Assembly: GCF_001570405.1 (NCBI RefSeq)
Contig: NZ_BBYM01000021.1
Location: forward strand, 62,001-126,000
Reading direction: 5' to 3'
Source of the DNA: Microtetraspora niveoalba
GTDB taxonomy: Bacteria > Actinomycetota > Actinomycetes > Streptosporangiales > Streptosporangiaceae
DNA length: 64,000 nt
A program made the translations under genes and the position numbers. Under the pieces are notes generated by a model, which worked only from the letters and a program-made list of their open reading frames with translations, made no database searches and had not been told where the DNA came from. Positions 8,870 to 16,712 of this stretch are shown here, piece by piece; the stretch's first letter is position 1; each line of letters starts with the position of its first letter.

Positions 8870-8926
8870 AGTAGCACGTAGCGCCCGCCTTCCCCCGGGT
8901 GCCGATTCATGGGGGGAAGATCCGTC

Positions 8927-9193
8927 TTGAGCAGACTTTACGGCGACCCGATCGAGGTGTGGGTCAGGGACGGCCGGCCCGCGCAGTTCGTGTGGCGTGA
9001 CCGGCTCTACGGGATCCGCCAGGTCCAGGACCACTGGGTGGTGGCCCGCGAGTGGTGGAAGACCTCCGACACCGACCCCGGTGAGCGGCGGTTCTGGCGG
9101 GTCGAGGCCGGCGCGAGCACCGGCGTCGGGACGTACGAGCTGCGCTTCGACACCGCGAGCAGCGGCTGGCTGCTGCTGAGGGCGTGGGACTGA
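8927..9193 (+). CDS. DUF6504 family protein
   Basis: 88 aa from a TTG start. The sequence LSRLYGDPIEVWVRDGRPAQ...RLYGIRQVQDHWVVAREWW...WRVEA is the small DUF6504 protein commonly found just before dnaE2 in actinomycetes. TTG 8927 is preferred to ATG 8909 because a GGGGGGAAG ribosome site lies 8 bases upstream of it and homologues begin at this point. Its TGA shares one base with the dnaE2 ATG (TGATG), so expression is coupled. The function is unknown; association with the mutasome is inferred from position under the SOS box. Confidence 0.82.
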   Translation: MSRLYGDPIEVWVRDGRPAQFVWRDRLYGIRQVQDHWVVAREWWKTSDTDPGERRFWRVEAGASTGVGTYELRFDTASSGWLLLRAWD

Positions 9194-12100
9194 TGGGCCC
9201 CTTCGTCCACCTCCACGTGGCCTCGGCCTACTCCCTCCGGTACGGCACGGCCTTCCCACCCGCCCTGGTCGCCCGCGCGGCGGCCCACGGCATGGACGCG
9301 CTCGCGCTGACCGACCGGGACGGGCTCTACGGCGTGATCAAGCACATCCGGGCCTGCCACGCCGAGGGCGTCGCTCCCGTCGCCGGCGTCGACCTGGTCC
9401 TCCGCGCCCATGGCGGGCACGAGGGGTCCGCCCGGGGCGGGCGCGGGAGCGGCCGGAGCACGGCCGCGGGATCCCGGGGACACCGCGCCGGGGAGATCGC
9501 CGGGGCCGAGGAGATCTGGGACGGCCGTGCCGGGGAGGTCTGGGGCCGCCGGGCCGAGGAGATCAGGCGTGACGCCGAGCGGCCGGAGGACGAGCGGCGG
9601 GTCGTCGTCCTGGCCCGCGCCGATGGCTGGGGCGCGCTGTGCCGCCTCGTCACCGCCGCACACCACGCGGGCGAGCGCGGCGCGCCGTACGTGACGCGCG
9701 AGATGCTCGCCGAGCACGCGAGCGGGCACTCGGGCGACGCCCGGCTGGTCGTGCTGCTCGGGCCCAGGTCCGACGTCGGCCGCGCCGCGGCCGGGCACCG
9801 CGACGACGAGGCGCGGGCGCTGCTGGCCGCTTGGCGCGCGGCGGTGCCCGACGTCGTGGTCGAGGTGACCGACCAGTACGGCTACCGCGACGCGAACGTC
9901 GCCGCCCGGATGCTCGGCCTGGCCGACTGGGCCGGCGTCCCCGCCGTGCTGACCAACGCGGTGCGCCACCTCGACGCCGCCGACCACCAGGTCGGCAACG
10001 TGCTGGACGCCGCGCGCCGGCTCGCGCCGCTGCACGCCCGCCACCTGGAGCAGTCCTCCCAGGCGTACTTCAAGAGCGGCGAGGAGATGGGCCGGGTGGC
10101 GGACCGGGTCTGCGGCGGCGACCGGGCCCGCACGGCCCGGCTCCTGGCCGAGACGCGCCGCGTCGCGGAGCGGTGCGCGCTCGACCCGGTCGAGATCGTG
10201 CCGCTCCTGTCCGACCCGCCGGGCGCGCTGCACCTGCCGGAGATCGGCGGCGACCCGGTCCCGATGCTGCGGAGCCGCTGCGAGGAAGGGCTGCGCCGCC
10301 GGGGCCTGGAACGTTCGAAAGAGGCCGGGGAACGGCTCGCCGCCGAGCTGGACATCATCGAGCGGAAGCGGCTGTCCGGCTACTTCGTCGCGGTGGCGGG
10401 CATCACCGACATGATCCGCGGCATGGGGGTGCGCTGCGCGATCCGCGGCTCCGGCGCGGGCAGCCTGGTCAACTACCTCGCCGGCATCGGCGAGGTGAAC
10501 CCCCTCGAACACGGCCTGCTCATGGAACGCTTCCTGTCCGAGGGCCGCCACGGCCTGCCGGACATCGACGTGGACGTCGAGTCCGCGCGCCGGCTCGACT
10601 GCTACCGCGCCATCCTCGACCGGTACGGCGAGGCCCGGGTGGCCTGCGTCTCCATGATGGAGACCTACCGCGCGCGCAGCGCGATCAGGGACGTCGGCTC
10701 CGCCATGGGGCTCCCTCCGCACGAGATCGACGCGATCGCCAAGGCGTTCCCGCACATCCGCGCCAAGCAGATCCGGGCCGCCCTGACCGACCTGCCCGAG
10801 CTGCGCGACAGCGGGCTGAACGACCGGTCGCTCGAGACCGTGTTCCGGCTCGCGGAGAAGCTCGACGGGCTGCCCCGGCACATCGCGCTGCACCCGTGCG
10901 GCGTGCTGGTCGGCAACGCGGCGCTGCGCGACCGCACGCCCGTGGAGCGCAGCATGCTCGACTTCCCGATGTCGCAGTTCGACAAGGACGACGTCGAGGA
11001 GGCGGGCCTGCTCAAGCTGGACGTGCTCGGCGTGCGCATGCAGTCCGCGATGGCCCACGCGCTGGACGAGGTCGAGCGGGTCGACGGCCTGCGGATCGAT
11101 CTGGACGGCGGCGTCCCGCGCGACGACACGGCCACCTACGACATGATCTGCTCCGGCCGCACGATCGGCTGCTTCCAGATCGAGTCGCCCGGTCAGCGGG
11201 AGCTGGTCGCCAAGCTGGAGCCGCGCACGATGCACGACCTGATCGTGGACATCTCGCTGTTCCGGCCCGGCCCGGTCAACTCCGACATGGTCACGCCGTA
11301 CCTGGAGGCCAGGCACGGCTTCCGGCGGCCGTCGTACGCGCACGAGGAGCTGCGCGGGCCGCTGCGGGAGACCCACGGCGTGGTCGTCTTCCACGAGCAG
11401 GTGCTGAAGGTCATCGACGTCATGACCGGATGCGGGCTGTCGGAGGCGGAGAAGGCCCGCCGCGCCCTCGACACGCCGGAGGGCAGGGAGGCGGTCCACG
11501 ACTGGTTCGTGCCGCTGGCCGGGGAGCGGGGGTTCGACCCCGGCACGGTGGAGAAGGCGTGGAAGGTCCTCGACGCGTTCGGCGCGTTCGGGTTCTGCAA
11601 GGCGCACGCGGCGGCGTTCGCGCTGCCGACCTACCAGTCGGCGTGGCTCAAGCGGCACCACGCGGCCGCCTTCTTCGCGGGCGTGCTCACCCACGAGCCG
11701 GGCATGTACCCGGGCCGGGTGATCCTCGACGAGGCCCGCCGCTGCGGCGTCGAGATCCTGGCCCTGGACGTCAACCGCTCCGGCAGGGACTGGCGGATCG
11801 AGAGGACCGGTGACGGCGCGGGCGACGGGGCGGGCCCGGAGGCGACCGGATCGCAGGCCGGCCCGGCGGCGGGGGAGGCGGCCGGGGAAGACGGCGGAAA
11901 GGCGGGAGAGCCGCTGACCCTCCGCGTCCGGCCCGGCGATCTGGAGCCCGCGGGCGAGGACGGCCGGGGTCCCCGCCGGGAGAACGGCGGAAAGGCTGGC
12001 GAAAAGGACGGCGGAACGGACGGCGGTCTCGACGGGGACGCCGGGGAGACCGAGGAGATCAGGGAGACCGGGGAGATCAGGGAGACCGGGGAGTTCGGCC

Positions 12101-13116
12101 GGGGCTACGGCCTGCGCGTGCCGTTCTCCGCGGTGCGCGGGGCCAGCGAGGCCGAGATCGACCGGATGGTCGCCGGCCAGCCGTACACCTCGGTGGCCGA
12201 CTTCTGGGAGCGGGCCCGCCCGTCCCGGCCGGTCGCGGAGCGGATCGTCGAGGTCGGCGGCCTCGACGCCATGTACGGCCTGCACCCCGGCGGCCCCCGG
12301 TGGCGGCCGGGCCGGCTGACCAGAAGGGACCTGATCGCCCAGGTGGGAGCGCTCGACCGTTCGTCGGCGGCCGGGGTGGCTGCCAAGGGCGACGCGGTGG
12401 CGGTGCAGCTCCCGATGGGGTTCACCGAGCGGGTCGCCCCCGGCGAGCTGCCGGAGATGACCGAGGCCGAGGTGGTCGAGGCGGAGCTCGCCGTCCTCGG
12501 CATGGACGTCAGCCGGCACGTGATCGGCTTCCACGACGAGCTGCTCGACGCGATCGGCGTGGTCCGGGCGAAAGACCTGCTGAGGCAGCGCAACGGAGCC
12601 GAGATCCTGGTCGCCGGAGTCAAGGTGGCCACCCAGACGCCCGCGGTGCGGTCGGGCCAGCGGGTCATCTTCCTGACCCTCGACGACTCCACCGGCCCGA
12701 TCGACCTGACGTTCTTCGAGTCGGTGCAGGCGCACACGGCGGCGACCGTGTTCGGGTCGTGGCTGCTGGTCGCGAAGGGGGTGGTCCGGCGGACCGGCGC
12801 GCGGGCCGTCTCGCTGCGCGCCCTGCACTGCTGGGACCTCGTCGACCTCGACGAGCTGTGGCGCGCCCCGGCGCCCCGCGGAGGCATCGACGCCGTACGC
12901 GCCCTGCTGGACGAGAAGCCGGAGCCCGGCGGCGGCGTGGGCGGCCGCCGCATCGAGTACGGAAACGGCTACCGGCTCTCGCCCTACTCCGACATCGGGC
13001 CGACGCCGGGGGTGCGGGACGCCGCCGCCTTCCTGGCCCACCCCGGCGAGCCCCAGCGCCGGCTCTGGCACGCGAGCTCCGGCAGCTCGGGGGCCACCCG
13101 CGCCCGCAGGCGGTGA
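9193..13116 (+). CDS. dnaE2: Error-prone DNA polymerase III alpha subunit DnaE2
   Basis: 1307 aa. An N-terminal PHP domain begins FVHLHVASAYSLRYGTAFPP. The palm has GSGAGSLVNYLAG, the catalytic PDIDVDVE with D457 and D459, and a third acidic residue near D610 (LLKLDVLGV). The C-terminal region ends RLSPYSDIGPTP...RRLWHASSGSSG, typical of DnaE2 rather than DnaE1. It performs translesion synthesis and damage-induced mutagenesis. ATG 9193 overlaps the DUF6504 stop by one base, and an SOS box lies upstream. There are two low-complexity insertions, residues about 74-136 and about 872-970, the second unusually long with ETGEIRETGEF-type repeats. No imuA'/imuB gene is adjacent. The 3' end overlaps the DUF4328 gene by 133 bases. 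Confidence 0.95.
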   Translation: MGPFVHLHVASAYSLRYGTAFPPALVARAAAHGMDALALTDRDGLYGVIKHIRACHAEGVAPVAGVDLVLRAHGGHEGSARGGRGSGRSTAAGSRGHRAGEIAGAEEIWDGRAGEVWGRRAEEIRRDAERPEDERRVVVLARADGWGALCRLVTAAHHAGERGAPYVTREMLAEHASGHSGDARLVVLLGPRSDVGRAAAGHRDDEARALLAAWRAAVPDVVVEVTDQYGYRDANVAARMLGLADWAGVPAVLTNAVRHLDAADHQVGNVLDAARRLAPLHARHLEQSSQAYFKSGEEMGRVADRVCGGDRARTARLLAETRRVAERCALDPVEIVPLLSDPPGALHLPEIGGDPVPMLRSRCEEGLRRRGLERSKEAGERLAAELDIIERKRLSGYFVAVAGITDMIRGMGVRCAIRGSGAGSLVNYLAGIGEVNPLEHGLLMERFLSEGRHGLPDIDVDVESARRLDCYRAILDRYGEARVACVSMMETYRARSAIRDVGSAMGLPPHEIDAIAKAFPHIRAKQIRAALTDLPELRDSGLNDRSLETVFRLAEKLDGLPRHIALHPCGVLVGNAALRDRTPVERSMLDFPMSQFDKDDVEEAGLLKLDVLGVRMQSAMAHALDEVERVDGLRIDLDGGVPRDDTATYDMICSGRTIGCFQIESPGQRELVAKLEPRTMHDLIVDISLFRPGPVNSDMVTPYLEARHGFRRPSYAHEELRGPLRETHGVVVFHEQVLKVIDVMTGCGLSEAEKARRALDTPEGREAVHDWFVPLAGERGFDPGTVEKAWKVLDAFGAFGFCKAHAAAFALPTYQSAWLKRHHAAAFFAGVLTHEPGMYPGRVILDEARRCGVEILALDVNRSGRDWRIERTGDGAGDGAGPEATGSQAGPAAGEAAGEDGGKAGEPLTLRVRPGDLEPAGEDGRGPRRENGGKAGEKDGGTDGGLDGDAGETEEIRETGEIRETGEFGRGYGLRVPFSAVRGASEAEIDRMVAGQPYTSVADFWERARPSRPVAERIVEVGGLDAMYGLHPGGPRWRPGRLTRRDLIAQVGALDRSSAAGVAAKGDAVAVQLPMGFTERVAPGELPEMTEAEVVEAELAVLGMDVSRHVIGFHDELLDAIGVVRAKDLLRQRNGAEILVAGVKVATQTPAVRSGQRVIFLTLDDSTGPIDLTFFESVQAHTAATVFGSWLLVAKGVVRRTGARAVSLRALHCWDLVDLDELWRAPAPRGGIDAVRALLDEKPEPGGGVGGRRIEYGNGYRLSPYSDIGPTPGVRDAAAFLAHPGEPQRRLWHASSGSSGATRARRR

Positions 13117-13739
13117 CGCTCCGCCTCGGCCCGCCCCGCGGACGTCCGCAGGCGGCGGAACCCGGTGATCCGGTGGACGGTGGCGGCGCACAGCGCGGCC
13201 GCCACCGCCGCCGTCACCACTTCGAGCAGCCCCACGCCGGTCAGGTCGGCCGGGCCGCGCGTGCGCGGCAGCCGCACCAGGACGAGCCAGATCAGGGCCA
13301 GCCAGCTCAGCCACCAACCGATGAGCAGCGGCAGCCAGCGGGACCGGTCTCCCCGGCCGTGCGCCGCCTCCCGCCAGGCCCGGTCGGCGATGATCGGGGG
13401 CGCCACGAGGTTCACGCCCGGCACCAGCCAGGCGCCGAGCGCGTAGACGCCGGAGGAGGCGGGCCGCACCCGCCGCAGCCAGCTCAGATAGGCCACGGCG
13501 CAGGTGAGGGTGGCCGCGGCGAGCAGCAGCATCAGAAGCGCGAACACGGTCACGGCCCCGACCACCTCGCGCGCGGCCGGATCGTGCGGATCGCCGCCGA
13601 ACGCGGCGATCTCCCGGATCAGCCGCCGCCCGCGCACGTGCTCGAAGACGACGAGCGCGGCCATCGAGGCGACCTGCGCGCCGAGGCTCGCGTAGACAGC
13701 CACGGCCGACCGGCTCACTTCCGACGAGGCGGACCGCAT
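12984..13739 (-). CDS. DUF4328 domain membrane protein
   Basis: 251 aa. It has four to five hydrophobic segments and the DUF4328 signature (YLSWLRRVRPASSGVYALGAWLVPGVNLVAPPIIADRAWRE, split here in description as the loop and helix preceding the Trp-rich segment). The function of DUF4328 is unknown; it is an integral membrane protein. The last 45 or so codons are antisense to the dnaE2 3' end and are basic and low in conservation, as expected for a read-through tail. ATG 13739 lies after a short AT-poor leader. No operon partner. Confidence 0.75.
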   Translation of the reverse strand: MRSASSEVSRSAVAVYASLGAQVASMAALVVFEHVRGRRLIREIAAFGGDPHDPAAREVVGAVTVFALLMLLLAAATLTCAVAYLSWLRRVRPASSGVYALGAWLVPGVNLVAPPIIADRAWREAAHGRGDRSRWLPLLIGWWLSWLALIWLVLVRLPRTRGPADLTGVGLLEVVTAAVAAALCAATVHRITGFRRLRTSAGRAEAERHRLRARVAPELPELACQSRRWGSPGWARKAAASRTPGVGPMSE

Positions 13740-13979
13740 GTGTTTCTCCCCCCGGCCTCCGTGTCACTTGCCCCTCTCGTATCCCATTGGTACCTGGGCT
13801 AATCGGGGCCGATTCGGTGCTCGTCGCAGGCCATAGAAAGGTTTGGCACGCGCTTCCCCCCGCTTGGCCGGTCGATCGATCCCCGCTGGTGAAAGAGCCG
13901 GTCAAAGACCCGGCGCCCGTACGGCCCGCGACCGGGGGGCGGGGACCGAGGCGCCGTCCTGGGGCGTGCCGGACGCTCC
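13740..13979. other. Intergenic region, no gene seen
   Basis: 240 bases between the DUF4328 start and the stop of the F420 oxidoreductase gene. It holds the DUF4328 promoter region. Reading frames here have poor codon bias and no recognisable product, so I see no gene. Confidence 0.5.
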
Positions 13980-14993
13980 CTAGCCGAGGACGAGGTCGCG
14001 CACCGTGCGCAGCGTCTCCTCGTCGCGCGGTCCCATGACGAGGAGGTTCGTCACCGGGCTCGCCCGCCACGGCGCCAGCCGCTCGCGGATCCGGCCGGGC
14101 GGGCCGACCAGGGAGATGCCGTCGGCCAGTTCGTCCGGGATCGCGGCGAACGCCTCCTCCTTGCGCCCGGAGAGGTAGAGCGCCTGGATGTGCTCCGCCG
14201 CCTCGGCGTACCCCATGCGGCCGATGATGTCGGCGTGGAAGTTGCGCGTCTTCGCGCCCATGCCCCCGATGTAGAGCGTGAGCATCATCTTGACGCCGTC
14301 CAGGGCGGCCCTGACGTCGTCGGTGACCAGCACCATGACCATGGCCGCGACGTCGAAGCCCGGCCGCGCCCCGGCGAGCGAGGAGCCGTACATCGGGCCG
14401 ATCTTCTCCGGGAAGGTGAACAGCGGCAGCCAGCCCTGGGCGATCTCGGCGGCGAGGGCGACGTTCTTCGGACCCTCAGCGCCGAGATAGACGGGGATGT
14501 CGTCGCGGAGCGGGTGGGTGATGAGCTTCAACGGTTTTCCGAGGCCGCCGGGAAGCGGCAGCGGATAGTGCGGCCCGTCGTTCGTCACGGGTTCCTCGCG
14601 GCGCCAGATCTTGCGCATGATCTCGACGTACTCGCGGGTCCTGGCCAGCGGCCGGGCGAACGGCCGGCCGTACCAGCCCTCGACGACCTGCGGGCCGGAC
14701 GCGCCGACGCCGAGAATCAGCCGGCCGCCGGTGAGGTGGTCCAGCGTCATCGCGGTCATCGCGGTTGCCGCCGGGGTGCGCGCGGAGAGCTGCGCCACAC
14801 TCGTGCCGAGCTTGATCCTGCTGGTCCGCGCGCCGTACCAGGCGAGCGGGGTGAACGCGTCGCTTCCGTACGCCTCGGCCGTCCACACCGAGTCGTATCC
14901 GAGGCGCTCGGCGGCTTGGACGAGCGCGGTCGCGTCGTCGGCGGTCCGCTGCCAGTAGCCCAGATTCAGTCCCAGCCTCAGGTCCTCGGCCAC
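13980..14993 (-). CDS. LLM class F420-dependent oxidoreductase
   Basis: 337 aa, luciferase-like TIM barrel. It starts LRLGLNLGYWQ, with WTAEAYGSDAFTPLAWYGARTSRIKLGTSV-type strands and the GRLILGVGASGPQVVEGWYG motif, and ends in GPPGRIRERLAPW. It belongs to the branch that includes mycobacterial Rv3520c. Coenzyme F420 is the expected hydride carrier. GTG 14993 follows AGGAGG at 5-base spacing. A KstR-like palindrome lies about 40 bases upstream, which fits lipid or steroid-linked regulation (inference). The substrate is unknown. Confidence 0.88.
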   Translation of the reverse strand: MAEDLRLGLNLGYWQRTADDATALVQAAERLGYDSVWTAEAYGSDAFTPLAWYGARTSRIKLGTSVAQLSARTPAATAMTAMTLDHLTGGRLILGVGASGPQVVEGWYGRPFARPLARTREYVEIMRKIWRREEPVTNDGPHYPLPLPGGLGKPLKLITHPLRDDIPVYLGAEGPKNVALAAEIAQGWLPLFTFPEKIGPMYGSSLAGARPGFDVAAMVMVLVTDDVRAALDGVKMMLTLYIGGMGAKTRNFHADIIGRMGYAEAAEHIQALYLSGRKEEAFAAIPDELADGISLVGPPGRIRERLAPWRASPVTNLLVMGPRDEETLRTVRDLVLG

Positions 14994-15033
14994 CCGGTCC
15001 TCCTCAGGTCGCGTCGTGCGCGTGGAACCTGAT

Positions 15034-15047
15034 TAGAACACGTTCTA
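15034..15047. promoter_or_regulatory. KstR/TetR-type operator-like palindrome
   Basis: TAGAACACGTTCTA matches the TNNAACNNGTTNNA pattern of the mycobacterial KstR operator; only the two central bases break the symmetry. It lies 41 bases upstream of the F420 oxidoreductase start and overlaps the stop codon of the GntR gene. Control by a KstR-like TetR repressor is an inference from motif and gene type. Confidence 0.5.
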
Positions 15048-15758
15048 GCCCGGATAGGCACGGGCCAGATGGTCGGCGACGGCGGCGATCGCGGCGTCGG
15101 CGTCACCGTCCCGCACCGCGGCGTGAATGCGCCGGTGGTCGGCCTGGAGACCGGCGGTGTCGCCGAGGCGGAGCACGGCGTCGATGGCGTAGCGCCGTAC
15201 GGCGTCGCGGAGCGCGCGCATGATCGCGGAGGTGAGCCGGTTGCCCGACGCGGCGGCGAGCGCCATGTGGAACGCGATGTCGTGCGCGACGAACTCCTCG
15301 GGCGTGGCCGCCGCGTCCATGGCGTCGACGGCCCGGGCCATCTCGCCGAGCGCGGCGCCGCCGTCGCGCGCCGCCCGGCCGGCCGCCCACTGCTCGATCA
15401 TCAGGCGGGTGTCGACCACCTCGCGCATGGAGAGCGTGGACAGGCCCAGGTTGAGGCGGAGCAGGTCGGTGAGCGCGGTGTCCGGCCGCGAGGTCAGCAC
15501 CGCTCCGGCGTCCGGGCCCCGGCCGACCTGCGACGACACCACGCCGAGGGTCGCGAGCGCGCGCAGGGCCTCGCGGACCGACGAGCGGCTCACCTGGAGC
15601 TGCTCGGCGAGCTGCCGCTCACCGGGCAGCCGGTCGCCGACGGTGAGCCCGTCGGCGGCGATCCGCTCCTCGATCCGGTCGAGGACCTCCTCGAAGGCCC
15701 GCGTACGGGCGCCCGCCGGGGCGCGCCGCGGCTCCCGGGAACCATCGCCGCCGTTCAA
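15045..15758 (-). CDS. FadR/GntR family transcriptional regulator (LldR/LutR-like)
   Basis: 237 aa. The winged HTH is GDRLPGERQLAEQLQVSRSSVREALRAL near residues 30-60, followed by an FCD ligand-binding domain (VDTRLMIEQWAAG, HDIAFHMALAAASGN, DHRRIHAAVRDGD) with the usual Asp/His metal ligands. I chose the TTG at 15758 because GGAGGAGG lies 7 bases upstream; no in-frame ATG/GTG fits. It is divergent from lutABC, and two TGGTC-N-GACCA palindromes lie between them. It is therefore the likely lactate-responsive repressor of lutABC. Confidence 0.88.
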   Translation of the reverse strand: MNGGDGSREPRRAPAGARTRAFEEVLDRIEERIAADGLTVGDRLPGERQLAEQLQVSRSSVREALRALATLGVVSSQVGRGPDAGAVLTSRPDTALTDLLRLNLGLSTLSMREVVDTRLMIEQWAAGRAARDGGAALGEMARAVDAMDAAATPEEFVAHDIAFHMALAAASGNRLTSAIMRALRDAVRRYAIDAVLRLGDTAGLQADHRRIHAAVRDGDADAAIAAVADHLARAYPG

Positions 15759-15800
15759 CGTCCGTCCTCCTCCGCGCTGTCCCGGCCCCACGCCGGGTGT

Positions 15801-15827
15801 ATGGTCAGACCATATTTGGTCCGACCA
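15801..15827. promoter_or_regulatory. Double FadR-type operator for lutABC
   Basis: Two palindromes: ATGGTCAGACCAT at 15801-15813 and TGGTCCGACCA at 15817-15827, centres 15 bases apart. TGGTC-N-GACCA is the known half-site arrangement of FadR-subfamily GntR regulators. The sites lie 19 bases upstream of the lutA GTG and 43 bases upstream of the divergent regulator start, so binding would block both promoters. Lactate as effector is inferred from the operon. Confidence 0.82.
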
Positions 15828-15845
15828 TACATGCGGGAGCCGTAC

Positions 15846-16712
15846 GTGCGGGTCGCCTTGTTCATCACCTGCGTCAACGACACGCTCTTCCCCGGGACGG
15901 GGAAGGCGACCGTGACGCTGCTGCGCCGCCTCGGCGTCGACGTCGACTTCCCCCGCGCCCAGACCTGCTGCGGGCAGATGCACGTCAACACGGGCTACCC
16001 CGAGGAGGGCGTACGGCTGGCGCGCCACTTCGCGGACGTCTTCGGCGGGTACGACGCGGTGGTCGTGCCCTCGGGCTCGTGCGGGGCCATGGTGCGCGAG
16101 CAATATCCGCGGCTGGCGCCCGGCGTGACGGACGACGTGGTGCCGAAGGTCTACGAGCTCTCCGAGTTCCTGGTCGACGTGCTCGGCGTGACCGACGTGG
16201 GGGCGTACTTCCCGCATCGGGTGACCTACCACCCCACCTGCCACTCGCTGCGCGGCCTCCACCTCGGGGACCGGCCGCTGCGGCTGCTGCGCGACGTCCG
16301 GGGGCTGGAGCTCGTCCCCCTTCCCGGAGCCGACGAATGTTGCGGCTTCGGAGGCACCTTCGCCGTGAAGAATCCCGCCATCTCCGCCGCGATGTGTTCC
16401 GACAAAGTAGGAAATGTCATGACCACGGGGGCGGAAGTCCTGTGCGCGGCCGACAACTCCTGCCTGATGCACATCGGGGGAACGCTCACCCGCCAGAAGA
16501 CCGGAGTCAAGATCATGCATCTGGCCGAGATCCTCACCGCGACCGAGGCCACCGAAGCGGCGAGGGCGTTCGCGCCGACGAGGGCCACCCAGGTGATCGA
16601 GGCGACCGGGACGCCTCAGGACACCGAGGCGACGACCGGGCCGACGACGGGGCCGACGACCGGGCCGACGACCGGGACGGCCGGCCGCGGGACCGAGGGG
16701 GGCGAGCCGTGA
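15846..16712 (+). CDS. lutA: Lactate utilization protein A, (Fe-S)-binding
   Basis: 288 aa. Two cysteine-rich CCG motifs are present: TCCGQMH in the N-terminal half and ECCGFGG in the C-terminal half, as in LutA/YkgE/LldE. It is part of the cytoplasmic LutABC complex that oxidises L-lactate to pyruvate. GTG 15846 is chosen for its GGGAG site 6 bases upstream and homologues starting VRVALFITC; an ATG at 15831 sits on the operator flank with no ribosome site. The C-terminal tail after about residue 245 is a Thr/Pro/Gly repeat (TTGPTTGPTTGPTTGT) not needed for the fold. The stop overlaps lutB. Confidence 0.92.
   Translation: MRVALFITCVNDTLFPGTGKATVTLLRRLGVDVDFPRAQTCCGQMHVNTGYPEEGVRLARHFADVFGGYDAVVVPSGSCGAMVREQYPRLAPGVTDDVVPKVYELSEFLVDVLGVTDVGAYFPHRVTYHPTCHSLRGLHLGDRPLRLLRDVRGLELVPLPGADECCGFGGTFAVKNPAISAAMCSDKVGNVMTTGAEVLCAADNSCLMHIGGTLTRQKTGVKIMHLAEILTATEATEAARAFAPTRATQVIEATGTPQDTEATTGPTTGPTTGPTTGTAGRGTEGGEP

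Noticed and set aside
13787-14038. 83-codon plus-strand frame between DUF4328 and the F420 oxidoreductase
   Set aside because: It runs into the 3' end of the oxidoreductase gene on the other strand, has Pro/Arg-rich composition and no ribosome site.
9007-14070. Open frame of 1687 codons on the minus strand over dnaE2
   Set aside because: It is the reverse-complement shadow of dnaE2, kept open by extreme GC; it encodes an Arg/Gly/Pro/His-rich composition without domains.
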